From positions 2,480,001 through 2,544,000 of the forward strand of contig NZ_CP023540.1 of the NCBI RefSeq assembly GCF_003692615.1: DNA of 64,000 bases, in the 5' to 3' direction. How positions within the stretch are numbered: position 1 is the stretch's first letter; the number at the start of each line of letters is the position of its first letter. Below, one piece after another: positions 54,105-61,804 of the stretch. This stretch comes from Chryseobacterium sp. 6424. GTDB lineage: Bacteria; Bacteroidota; Bacteroidia; Flavobacteriales; Weeksellaceae. The notes under the pieces are model-generated. The model made no database searches. It was not told the DNA's origin and was given only the letters and a program-made list of their open reading frames with translations. The translations under genes were made by a program, and so were the position numbers.

Positions 54105-56261
54105 TTATTCGGTTATGATCTTGAAATCCAGCTGTTTCTGGATCAGGTTGGCTTTCATCACTTTTATTTTCACCTCATCCCCCAGTTGATACTGGTTGCC
54201 TGTGCGGGCGCCCTGCACCAGATGGTTTTTGGCATCGTAAGAATAAGAATCATCCATCAGGTCGCGGAGCTTTATCAGTCCCTCAGCACCGTTTTCAGGA
54301 ATTTGCACCCAGAAACCAAAATCAGCTACGCCTGAAATAACACCAGTGAATTCTTCACCTAAATGTTTCTCCATAAACTTCACCTGCATAAATTTGATAG
54401 AATCTCTCTCGGCATCTGCCGCAAGACGCTCCATCGCGCTGCAGTGTTTGCTTTTTTCCTCGTAATCCTCTTTGTTCGGGGACTTACCACCATCCAAATA
54501 ATGCTGCAGTAAACGGTGTGCGATAAGGTCGGGATAACGGCGGATAGGGGAGGTGAAATGTGTATAGAACTCGAAGCCAAGGCCATAATGCCCAATCGGA
54601 TTTGTGGAATAAACGGCTTTACTCATAGAGCGCATTGCGAGTGTTTCAATCATATTTTCTTCGCCTTTGCCTTTCACGTCGGTTAGCAGACGGTTGAGTG
54701 ATTCCGCTACTTTTTTAGTATTGGCCAGATCCATTTTATAACCGAAAGTTGAGACAAAATCGCGCAACGCTTCCAGTTTTGTAGGATCCGGGTCATCGTG
54801 TATTCTGTAGATAAAGGTATTCCCGGTAGGCTGCCCTTTTCGGTTAAGCGAGATAAATTCTGAAACTTTTCGGTTGGTCAGCAGCATGAATTCTTCGATT
54901 AGATGGTTAGAATCTTTGCTGATTTTAAAATAAACACCTATCGGTTCATTATTTTCATCGAGGTTGAAGCGTACTTCACTCCGGTCGAAGGTAATTGCCC
55001 CATTGTTGATGCGGTTTTTCCTTAAAATTTTGGCAAGACGGTCCATCACTAGGATTTCTTCGGCCAGGTCTCCGGTACCGGTTTCAATCCTTTCCTGCGC
55101 TTCCTCATAGGTAAAACGCCGGTCGGAATGGATGACAGTTCGCCCGAACCATTCTTTTACTACATCTGCATTCTCATCAAGCTCGAATACAGCAGAGAAC
55201 GTATATTTATCTTCATGCGGGCGCAGCGAGCAGACTTCGTTACTAAGGACTTCCGGCAACATAGGAACCACGCGGTCTACCAGATAAACGGATGTGGCGC
55301 GGTCGTAAGCTTCTTCATCCAACAAAGTGCCCGGTACTACATAGTGCGAAACATCGGCAATGTGTACACCTATTTCCCAGTTTCCGTTGTCGAGTTTTTG
55401 TATTGACAGAGCATCATCGAAATCCTTGGCATCCTTCGGATCGATGGTGAAAGTACAGACATCGCGCATATCACGGCGTTTGGCCACTTCTTGCTCGCGG
55501 ATTTCACGGTCAATCGCTTCAGCTTCTCTTTCAACTTCTTCCGGGAAAGAGTAGGGAAGGCCATATTCTGCAAGGATGGAATGTATTTCAGTTTCGTGTT
55601 CGCCGGGCGCCCCTAGAACACGCACGATTTCGCCTTCAGGATTTTTTTCACCCTGTCGCCATTCTACCATTTTTACCACCACTTTATCCCCATCTTTCGC
55701 ACCGCCTATTTTACCTTTAGGCACGAAAATATCTGTATTAATGGTTTTTTTATCGCAGACTACGAAACCAAAATCCTTATGGTTTATCAGTTGGAAGGTT
55801 CCTACAAATTCTTCTCGGTTGCGTTTGATAACTTCTAATACCGAGCCTTCGAGCTTTTTCCCTTTGAAATGATAGGTTACAATAAGTACCTGATCACCTT
55901 GCAGCGCGTCTTTTACATTTTTAGAATGGATGAAAATATCCTCTTTCATCCCCTCCACGCTTACATAGGCATTACCCGCCTGATTGAAGTCGATGATGCC
56001 GGTTACGGTATCGTTAATTTTTAGGTTGATGATGTATTTGCCTTTCTGCACCTCTTCAATACGCTGTGCGGCGAGTAATTTGTGCAAGGCCTGGATAACG
56101 AGTTCGCGCTGTCGGGGATTGCGGTAATCTATACCGTCGGCAATCTGCTTATAGTTGTGTATTTTGGTAGATCTCTCATTCATGAACCTAAGGATGAGAC
56201 GTCCTATTTCCTGCAATCTCTGGTCATTTTTATGAGAAATAAATTTTTTGCGTTTAGCCAT
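54105..56261 (-). CDS. rnr: ribonuclease R
   Basis: A 718-residue 3'-5' exoribonuclease. Order: N-terminal HTH-like region, cold-shock domain (about 75-145), RNB domain with the catalytic Asp cluster in CTFTIDPKDAKDFDDALSI (about 270-290), and a C-terminal S1 domain (FTGVISGVADFGFWVQIP, about 640-718). The length matches RNase R rather than RNase II. It lies 27 bases downstream of rpiB. Confidence 0.96.
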   Translation of the reverse strand: MAKRKKFISHKNDQRLQEIGRLILRFMNERSTKIHNYKQIADGIDYRNPRQRELVIQALHKLLAAQRIEEVQKGKYIINLKINDTVTGIIDFNQAGNAYVSVEGMKEDIFIHSKNVKDALQGDQVLIVTYHFKGKKLEGSVLEVIKRNREEFVGTFQLINHKDFGFVVCDKKTINTDIFVPKGKIGGAKDGDKVVVKMVEWRQGEKNPEGEIVRVLGAPGEHETEIHSILAEYGLPYSFPEEVEREAEAIDREIREQEVAKRRDMRDVCTFTIDPKDAKDFDDALSIQKLDNGNWEIGVHIADVSHYVVPGTLLDEEAYDRATSVYLVDRVVPMLPEVLSNEVCSLRPHEDKYTFSAVFELDENADVVKEWFGRTVIHSDRRFTYEEAQERIETGTGDLAEEILVMDRLAKILRKNRINNGAITFDRSEVRFNLDENNEPIGVYFKISKDSNHLIEEFMLLTNRKVSEFISLNRKGQPTGNTFIYRIHDDPDPTKLEALRDFVSTFGYKMDLANTKKVAESLNRLLTDVKGKGEENMIETLAMRSMSKAVYSTNPIGHYGLGFEFYTHFTSPIRRYPDLIAHRLLQHYLDGGKSPNKEDYEEKSKHCSAMERLAADAERDSIKFMQVKFMEKHLGEEFTGVISGVADFGFWVQIPENGAEGLIKLRDLMDDSYSYDAKNHLVQGARTGNQYQLGDEVKIKVMKANLIQKQLDFKIITE

Positions 56262-56288
56262 AGTTGTTTATTTAGTAATTATCACCGC

Positions 56289-56717
56289 TTAACAGGAGAT
56301 TTTATCTACCCTCAGTTGGTGTCTGCCGCCTTCGAAATCGGTGGAAAGAAATTTCTCCACAATGTCGATGGCGAGTTCTGCCGCAATAAATCGTGCAGGC
56401 AGCGAAATCATATTCGCGTTGTTATGTTTACGGGCAAGTTCGGCAAGTTCGGGCATCCAACACAGTGCGCAACGGATGCGCTGGTGCTTGTTTGCCGTCA
56501 TCTGTACGCCGTTTCCACTACCACAAATCAGTATGCCCAGCTCATTGCTGCCTTTTTCGATTGAAGCGGCACTGGGGTGTACAAAATCCGGATAATCAAC
56601 AGAATCTTCAGAAAATGTTCCAAAATCTTCGATAATATAGCGGTCCGCGAGATGTTTTTTAATAATTTCCTTATACACATAGCCTGCATGATCGCTGGCG
56701 ATACAGATTTTTTTCAT
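56289..56717 (-). CDS. rpiB: ribose 5-phosphate isomerase B
   Basis: A 142-residue aldo-keto isomerase of the pentose phosphate pathway. The start KKICIASDHAGYVYKEII and the active-site region GILICGSGNGVQMTANKH (Cys in the conserved CGTG-like motif) with NNANMISLPARFI are typical. ATG 56717 is chosen; a longer frame to 56750 adds no family residues. Confidence 0.92.
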   Translation of the reverse strand: MKKICIASDHAGYVYKEIIKKHLADRYIIEDFGTFSEDSVDYPDFVHPSAASIEKGSNELGILICGSGNGVQMTANKHQRIRCALCWMPELAELARKHNNANMISLPARFIAAELAIDIVEKFLSTDFEGGRHQLRVDKISC

Positions 56718-56749
56718 ATCACATAAGATTTTAAGCCCTTCAGCCTTCA

Positions 56750-56757
56750 CAAATTTA
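56750..56757 (-). promoter_or_regulatory. -7 promoter element of rpiB
   Basis: TAAATTTG on the - strand matches TAnnTTTG exactly and lies 32 bases before the start at 56717. No TTG is well placed upstream. Confidence 0.4.
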
Positions 56758-57313
56758 AGATTATTAAAATAAAAAATTACTTTCCTGCGAAAATCCTTAT
56801 CTAATAAACGTTTAGCCCGAATTTCAAGGAACAGCTTTTGATCCTTCGTTAGAAAATGAATGCCTACGCAAAACGTTGGGGATAATTGTGCAAAGCCATG
56901 TGAATTGATGTGGAAAACTTCCTTAAAGTTTTGCTTTCGTAATCGAAGAGAAATGCTTTTTGCAGAAAATTTTCGGATGTTGGGAATAAAACTTCAGAAA
57001 AGTTTAACCTCTGAAATCAATTTGTTTTCCATAAAGATTTTATGAACCTTATATAAAGCCAACTTTTACTAACAATTGTTGATAAATAACATAAATATTT
57101 GATTTACAGCTAATCTAATTGTGGATTAAATATCAAGTATAAAACAATTTCCTGTGTTGAAAATCATCATGCTTTTTTCTCCCCAAAACTGCTTACACCA
57201 ACAACATCATTCAATTCTTTTTTTAAATAAAAAAAAATAATGTCGATAAAATGAGTCTTTGCGGATTGTTGAATTTTAAAGTCTTTTAAATTTTTATTGC
57301 GCCAAATAATTGG

Positions 57314-57321
57314 TAAATTTG
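57314..57321 (+). promoter_or_regulatory. -7 promoter element of pgk
   Basis: TAAATTTG matches TAnnTTTG exactly and ends 25 bases before the ATG at 57347. A TTG at 57297-57299 is 14 bases upstream, shorter than the usual spacing. Confidence 0.45.
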
Positions 57322-57346
57322 TAACACAAAATAATAGCGGAATTTT

Positions 57347-58537
57347 ATGAAAACAATAAACGATTTCGATTTCAAAGGGAAAAAAGCACTTGTGAGAGTT
57401 GATTTTAACGTACCCCAAAGTGCCGACCTGAAAGTGACAGATACCACGCGTATTGAAGCGGTAAAGCCAACGGTGGAGAAAATACTGAATGATGGCGGTT
57501 CCGTCATCCTGATGACGCATCTTGGCAGGCCAAAGGGCAAACCCTCTGAAGAGTTTTCTTTAAAAAACATTGTTCCCGCTATTGAAGAAATCTTGGGTAA
57601 GCCCGTAAAATTCTGTGCAGACTGCATCGGTGATGAAGCGGCACAAATGTCTGCCGATCTGAAGGAAGGCGAAATCCTGCTGTTAGAGAATCTCCGGTTC
57701 TATAATGAGGAAGAAGCTGGTGATGTAGATTTTGCTGAGAAACTATCGAAATATGCAGATGCTTACGTAAATGACGCCTTTGGGACCGCACATCGTGAAC
57801 ATGCTTCAACAGCGGTCATCGCACAGTTTTTTCCACAAACTAAATTTTTCGGTTTATTGATGGCAAAAGAACTTGAAGCCATCGAAAAAGTATTGGGAAG
57901 CGGCGAAAAACCAGTGACAGCAATCTTGGGTGGCTCGAAAGTTTCCAGTAAAATTACAATCATTGAGAATATGCTGCCAGCGGTTGATAACTTAATCATC
58001 GGTGGTGGAATGGCTTTCACATTCATCCGTGCATTGGGCGGAAACATCGGAAAGTCCTTGCTTGAAGAGGATAAAATGAGCCTGGCGTTAGAGATTTTAT
58101 CTAAAGCGAAAGCCATGAACGTCAAAATATATTTGCCAGTTGATACGGTAATCGCAGATGAGTTCAGCAATGATGCGGCACGCAGCGAGGCGGATATTTA
58201 TGATATACCAGACGAATGGATGGGAATGGATGTCGGTAATCGTACGCGTACGCTTTTCCATGATGTGATCATGAACTCCCGCACCATTTTGTGGAACGGA
58301 CCTGTAGGTGTTTTTGAAATGCCTAATTTCTCGGCAGGTACCGAAGCGTTAGGCGACAGCATTGCGGAAGCGACGAGACTGGGTGCTTTTTCACTTGTCG
58401 GTGGGGGAGACAGTGTAGCATTTGTAAAACAATTCGGTTATGATGATAAGGTAAGTTATGTTTCCACTGGTGGTGGCGCGATGCTTGAGAGTTTAGAAGG
58501 TAAACAATTGCCGGGAGTGAAAGCGATCAACAATTAA
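57347..58537 (+). CDS. pgk: phosphoglycerate kinase
   Basis: A 396-residue glycolytic enzyme transferring phosphate between 1,3-bisphosphoglycerate and ADP. Diagnostic motifs: VRVDFNVP (about 17), LMTHLGRPKG (about 57), VNDAFGTAHREHAST (about 144), LGGSKVSSKI, and the nucleotide loop VGGGDSVA (about 350). Length and motifs are typical. A terminator follows immediately. Confidence 0.97.
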   Translation: MKTINDFDFKGKKALVRVDFNVPQSADLKVTDTTRIEAVKPTVEKILNDGGSVILMTHLGRPKGKPSEEFSLKNIVPAIEEILGKPVKFCADCIGDEAAQMSADLKEGEILLLENLRFYNEEEAGDVDFAEKLSKYADAYVNDAFGTAHREHASTAVIAQFFPQTKFFGLLMAKELEAIEKVLGSGEKPVTAILGGSKVSSKITIIENMLPAVDNLIIGGGMAFTFIRALGGNIGKSLLEEDKMSLALEILSKAKAMNVKIYLPVDTVIADEFSNDAARSEADIYDIPDEWMGMDVGNRTRTLFHDVIMNSRTILWNGPVGVFEMPNFSAGTEALGDSIAEATRLGAFSLVGGGDSVAFVKQFGYDDKVSYVSTGGGAMLESLEGKQLPGVKAINN

Positions 58538-58556
58538 AATAAATAAAAAAAAATAG

Positions 58557-58585
58557 AAGCCTGCAGATTGCAGGCTTTTGTTTTT
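58557..58585 (+). terminator. intrinsic terminator of pgk
   Basis: A 9-bp stem AAGCCTGCA/TGCAGGCTT with a 3-base loop is followed by a T-rich stretch (TTGTTTTT). Confidence 0.88.
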
Positions 58586-58643
58586 AGTAGAAAATTAAAA
58601 GATTTAGCTTAAAATTCACCTTCAGAAACAGGTTAAAAATCAA

Positions 58644-59465
58644 TTATCTATTTTTTTCGATTATGTATATCAAACTCGAAAATTCGCCAGTTTTTGATGC
58701 TTTAAAATTAGAAATCGCTCCGAAAACAAATCCTTTTAACCAAAAAATGGGTGATTTCTTATATTTTTCGCTGAGCATGGAAATATAGAAGGCATCCAAT
58801 ATTAGCGGACGTGTATATTTGATTTTCCATTGTTTATTGTTCATCATTTGCTCCATTCCGGATTTTGAAAAATGATAGATATGCCGCGGAACGTCATAAG
58901 CTGCCCAGTATTTTTTGTACCTCTTTGCGTCATTCGAAGTATAGTTAGGCACAGCAATTATCAATAAACCATTGGATTTCAGTTTATTATAAAACTGATT
59001 TAATTTAATTTTCTGATCTTCAATGTGTTCGAATACATGCCATAATGTAATTGCGTCTAAACTTTCATTTTCAAGTTCTTCAAGATCTTCTATTAATGTT
59101 GTAGAAGTAAGTTTTTTGGCTGTATACTCTCTCGCTGTTTTATTGGGTTCAAAGCCAAATGTTGTAAAATCTTCCTCTATGAATTTCAAGAATTCCCCAG
59201 CGCCACAACCATAATCCAAGACTGCTGCTTTTTTATATAGTTCATTGGCGAGGATATTTCTTTTGAAATTAAGGTTTATCTTTTGAAATCTTTTATATAT
59301 TTTTTCTTTTAATGAACCTTTATCCTGGTTGTGAGAAATATATTTTTCACTTTCATAATACTTGTCGAGATTATTCGGAATTGGATGGGTTTTTAATATT
59401 CCGGCAATTTCGGTTGGTATGATTTCAAATGTTTCCTGTGTAAGAAAATGATCTTTAACTTTCAT
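58644..59465 (-). CDS. class I SAM-dependent methyltransferase
   Basis: A 273-residue methyltransferase. The SAM site motif is VLDYGCGAGEF (about 84), with GFEPNKTAREYTA as motif II and DAITLWHVFEHIED (about 140) and GLLIIAVPN as further motifs. An N-terminal region suggests a C- or O-methyltransferase for sugars or surface molecules. The gene is last in the patatin-ybeY-mnmG-methyltransferase set. It lies close to a parS site in the gap before mnmG. Confidence 0.88.
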   Translation of the reverse strand: MKVKDHFLTQETFEIIPTEIAGILKTHPIPNNLDKYYESEKYISHNQDKGSLKEKIYKRFQKINLNFKRNILANELYKKAAVLDYGCGAGEFLKFIEEDFTTFGFEPNKTAREYTAKKLTSTTLIEDLEELENESLDAITLWHVFEHIEDQKIKLNQFYNKLKSNGLLIIAVPNYTSNDAKRYKKYWAAYDVPRHIYHFSKSGMEQMMNNKQWKIKYTRPLILDAFYISMLSEKYKKSPIFWLKGFVFGAISNFKASKTGEFSSLIYIIEKNR

Positions 59466-59477
59466 GCTTTAAATATA

Positions 59478-59493
59478 TGTTTCACGTGAAACA
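59478..59493. other. parS site 1 (ParB binding site)
   Basis: TGTTTCACGTGAAACA is a perfect 16-bp palindrome identical to the classic parS consensus. It lies in the gap between the methyltransferase and mnmG, 5 bases from the mnmG stop. Confidence 0.9.
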
Positions 59494-59498
59494 CTTTT

Positions 59499-61361
59499 TT
59501 ATCTTCCTAAATAAATCAATAATACGTTAATATCGGCAGGAGAAACGCCGCTGATCCTGCTTGCTTGGGCAATGGTTTTAGGTTTAATCTTATTCAGTTT
59601 TTGCCGGGCTTCCGAGGACAGCGAGGAAATTTTACTGAAATCGAAATCTTCAGAAATCCTGATTGTTTCCAAACGGTTCAGTTTAGATACGTTCTCTTTT
59701 TCTTTCTCAATATAGCCTTTGTATTTTATATTGATCTCTGCCTGTTCCTTAACTTCAAATGGGAAATGTGCGGTTTTGTCCTTTATTAAGTCAATATTCT
59801 CAAGTTTTTCGAGAGTCATATTCGGGCGCGTCAGGATCTGAGCGGCACGATATGCCTGATCCACAGGTGAAGATTCGATTTCTGCCAAGATCGGGTTGAT
59901 AATTCCGGGTTTTAAAGAAGTTTCCTTCAAAATCTCTTCGAGTTCATTACTTCCGGAAATCTTTTTCTGAACTTTTTCCAATCGTTGATAATCGGCTAAT
60001 CCTAATTTATGTGATTTTTCAGTCAAACGGATATCCGCGTTATCTTGTCTCAGTAACAAACGATACTCTGCACGTGAGGTAAACATACGGTAGGGTTCTT
60101 CCGTACCCTTCGTAATAAGGTCGTCAATCAGAACACCTATATAGGCTTCATCACGGTTTAATATAAATTCTTCCTTGCCATGAACTTTGTTGTGTGCGTT
60201 GATACCTGCCATCAATCCCTGTCCGGCTGCTTCTTCATAACCTGTAGTTCCGTTGATCTGGCCTGCAAAATATAGGTTGGAGATTAATTTCGTCTCTAAA
60301 GTATGATAGAGTTGGGTAGGGGGGAAGTAATCGTACTCAATGGCGTATCCTGGGCGGAAAACTTTTACATTCTCGAAGCCTGGAATATGCTTCATCGCTT
60401 TAATTTGCACATCTTCGGGTAGTGAAGAGCTGAAACCGTTCACATAAATTTCTACGGTTTGCCAGCCTTCGGGCTCTACGAATAACTGATGTCTCGTGCG
60501 TTCGGCAAACCGATTGACCTTATCTTCGATACTCGGGCAATAGCGTGGGCCAATGCTTTGTATGGTGCCGTTAAACATAGGACTTCTATCAAACCCTTCC
60601 CTTAAAATATCGTGCACCGTTTCATTTGTATAAACTATGTGACAGCTCCTTTGTTTGGTTAATTTTGGTGTATCAGTGTAAGAGAACTTTTGTGGATTAA
60701 TGTCACCTTCCTGCTCTTCCATTTTACTGTAGTCTAAACTTCGACCGTCCACTCGCGGTGGAGTTCCGGTTTTCATTCGGCCAGCTTCAAAACCTAATGA
60801 TACTAACTGTTCTGTAATACCAAAAGCTTTCGGTTCGCCCATCCGTCCACCGCCAAGTTGTTTGTCACCAACATGTATGAGGCCGTTTAAGAAAGTGCCG
60901 TTTGTAAGAACGACGGATTTTCCCTGAATTTTAATTCCAAGGGAAGTAACTACACCTCTCACTTGATTATTTTCTATAACCAAGCTTTTTACCATATCCT
61001 GAAAAAAGTCAAGGTTTGGTGTATTTTCCAAAGCAAGACGCCATTCCTCAGCAAACAACATCCGGTCATTCTGGGTACGTGGCGACCACATGGCGGGTCC
61101 TTTGGAAAGGTTAAGCATCTTGAATTGTATCGCTGATATATCTGCGATAATGCCGGAGTAGCCTCCCATGGCATCAATTTCTCTTACAATTTGCCCCTTA
61201 GCGATGCCTCCCATGGCCGGGTTACAAGACATTTGCCCAATGGTCTGCATATTCATGGTAATCAATAAAGTCTTTGATCCCATGTTGGCGGCAGCGGCAG
61301 CGGCTTCACAGCCAGCATGGCCAGCGCCTACTACTATTACGTCGTATTTTTCTAAAATCAT
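59499..61361 (-). CDS. mnmG: tRNA uridine 5-carboxymethylaminomethyl modification enzyme MnmG (GidA)
   Basis: A 620-residue FAD enzyme that, with MnmE, modifies U34 of certain tRNAs. FAD-binding motif DVIVVGAGHAGCEAA (about 8-22); SCNPAMGGIAKGQIVREIDAMGG is at about 45; the C-terminal region has GEEPYRMFTSRAEYRLLLRQDNAD-type segments. Full length. It is commonly close to oriC in bacteria, and here two parS sites flank it. It lies 9 bases after ybeY. Confidence 0.97.
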   Translation of the reverse strand: MILEKYDVIVVGAGHAGCEAAAAAANMGSKTLLITMNMQTIGQMSCNPAMGGIAKGQIVREIDAMGGYSGIIADISAIQFKMLNLSKGPAMWSPRTQNDRMLFAEEWRLALENTPNLDFFQDMVKSLVIENNQVRGVVTSLGIKIQGKSVVLTNGTFLNGLIHVGDKQLGGGRMGEPKAFGITEQLVSLGFEAGRMKTGTPPRVDGRSLDYSKMEEQEGDINPQKFSYTDTPKLTKQRSCHIVYTNETVHDILREGFDRSPMFNGTIQSIGPRYCPSIEDKVNRFAERTRHQLFVEPEGWQTVEIYVNGFSSSLPEDVQIKAMKHIPGFENVKVFRPGYAIEYDYFPPTQLYHTLETKLISNLYFAGQINGTTGYEEAAGQGLMAGINAHNKVHGKEEFILNRDEAYIGVLIDDLITKGTEEPYRMFTSRAEYRLLLRQDNADIRLTEKSHKLGLADYQRLEKVQKKISGSNELEEILKETSLKPGIINPILAEIESSPVDQAYRAAQILTRPNMTLEKLENIDLIKDKTAHFPFEVKEQAEINIKYKGYIEKEKENVSKLNRLETIRISEDFDFSKISSLSSEARQKLNKIKPKTIAQASRISGVSPADINVLLIYLGR

Positions 61362-61370
61362 TAATTAATG

Positions 61371-61802
61371 CTAAGATGTTTCACGTGAAACATTAAAGTA
61401 AATATTTAAATAAAAATCTTCTTTGGCTCGCATTTCAGTATTTTCCTGAGCAGATTTATCCTTATACCCACAGAGGTGTAAAATACCATGTGCTAAGACC
61501 CTAAGTAATTCAGAATCATAATCCTTTTGCAAGGTTACAGTGTTCTCTGAAATGCGCGGCAAAGATACAAAAATATCACCGGAGATGGTATTGCCCTTCA
61601 CATAGTCGAAAGTAATGATGTCGGTATAATAATCGTGATCGAGAAAATCACGATTTACCTTCAGTAAATGCTCATCATCACAAAAGATATAATTCAGAGT
61701 GCCTAATTTTTTTTCTTCTGTAAGGATAATATTTTTAAGCCATGAAATAGTATCAGTCGGAAAATTTACTTCCTCGATATTTTCAAAAAAGAAATGTATC
61801 AT
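61371..61802 (-). CDS. ybeY: rRNA maturation RNase YbeY
   Basis: A 143-residue endoribonuclease for ribosome maturation. The zinc motif is VLAHGILHLCGYKDKS, with H105 and H109; the third ligand position, normally His in GYDH, is Asp115 here, an arrangement I also expect in Bacteroidota. The end of the gene (VSRETS) is encoded by the second parS site. It is coupled to the patatin gene, whose stop is 2 bases before its start. Confidence 0.92.
   Translation of the reverse strand: MIHFFFENIEEVNFPTDTISWLKNIILTEEKKLGTLNYIFCDDEHLLKVNRDFLDHDYYTDIITFDYVKGNTISGDIFVSLPRISENTVTLQKDYDSELLRVLAHGILHLCGYKDKSAQENTEMRAKEDFYLNIYFNVSRETS
61377..61392. other. parS site 2 (ParB binding site), inside the ybeY 3' end
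   Basis: TGTTTCACGTGAAACA, the same perfect palindrome as site 1, lies within the last codons of ybeY (encoding VSRET), 15 bases upstream of mnmG. The two sites are 1.9 kb apart. Confidence 0.9.
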
Positions 61803-61804
61803 AA

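Larger units (their letters stand above)
56718..57346. other. 629-base intergenic region: candidate chromosomal origin (oriC)
   Basis: No gene is supported here. The + strand carries five sequences one mismatch from the DnaA box TGTGGATAA: 56877-56885, 56909-56917, 57077-57085, 57120-57128 and 57241-57249, all in the same orientation, and a two-mismatch copy at 57155. A tract of pure A/T (57218-57240) could act as an unwinding element. Two perfect parS sites lie 2.1 and 4 kb to the right, beside mnmG. An initiator role is inferred, not shown. Confidence 0.4.

Noticed and set aside
56860-57045. 61-codon open frame in the rpiB-pgk gap
   Set aside because: AT-rich with no signal, domain or promoter; it overlaps the candidate origin boxes.
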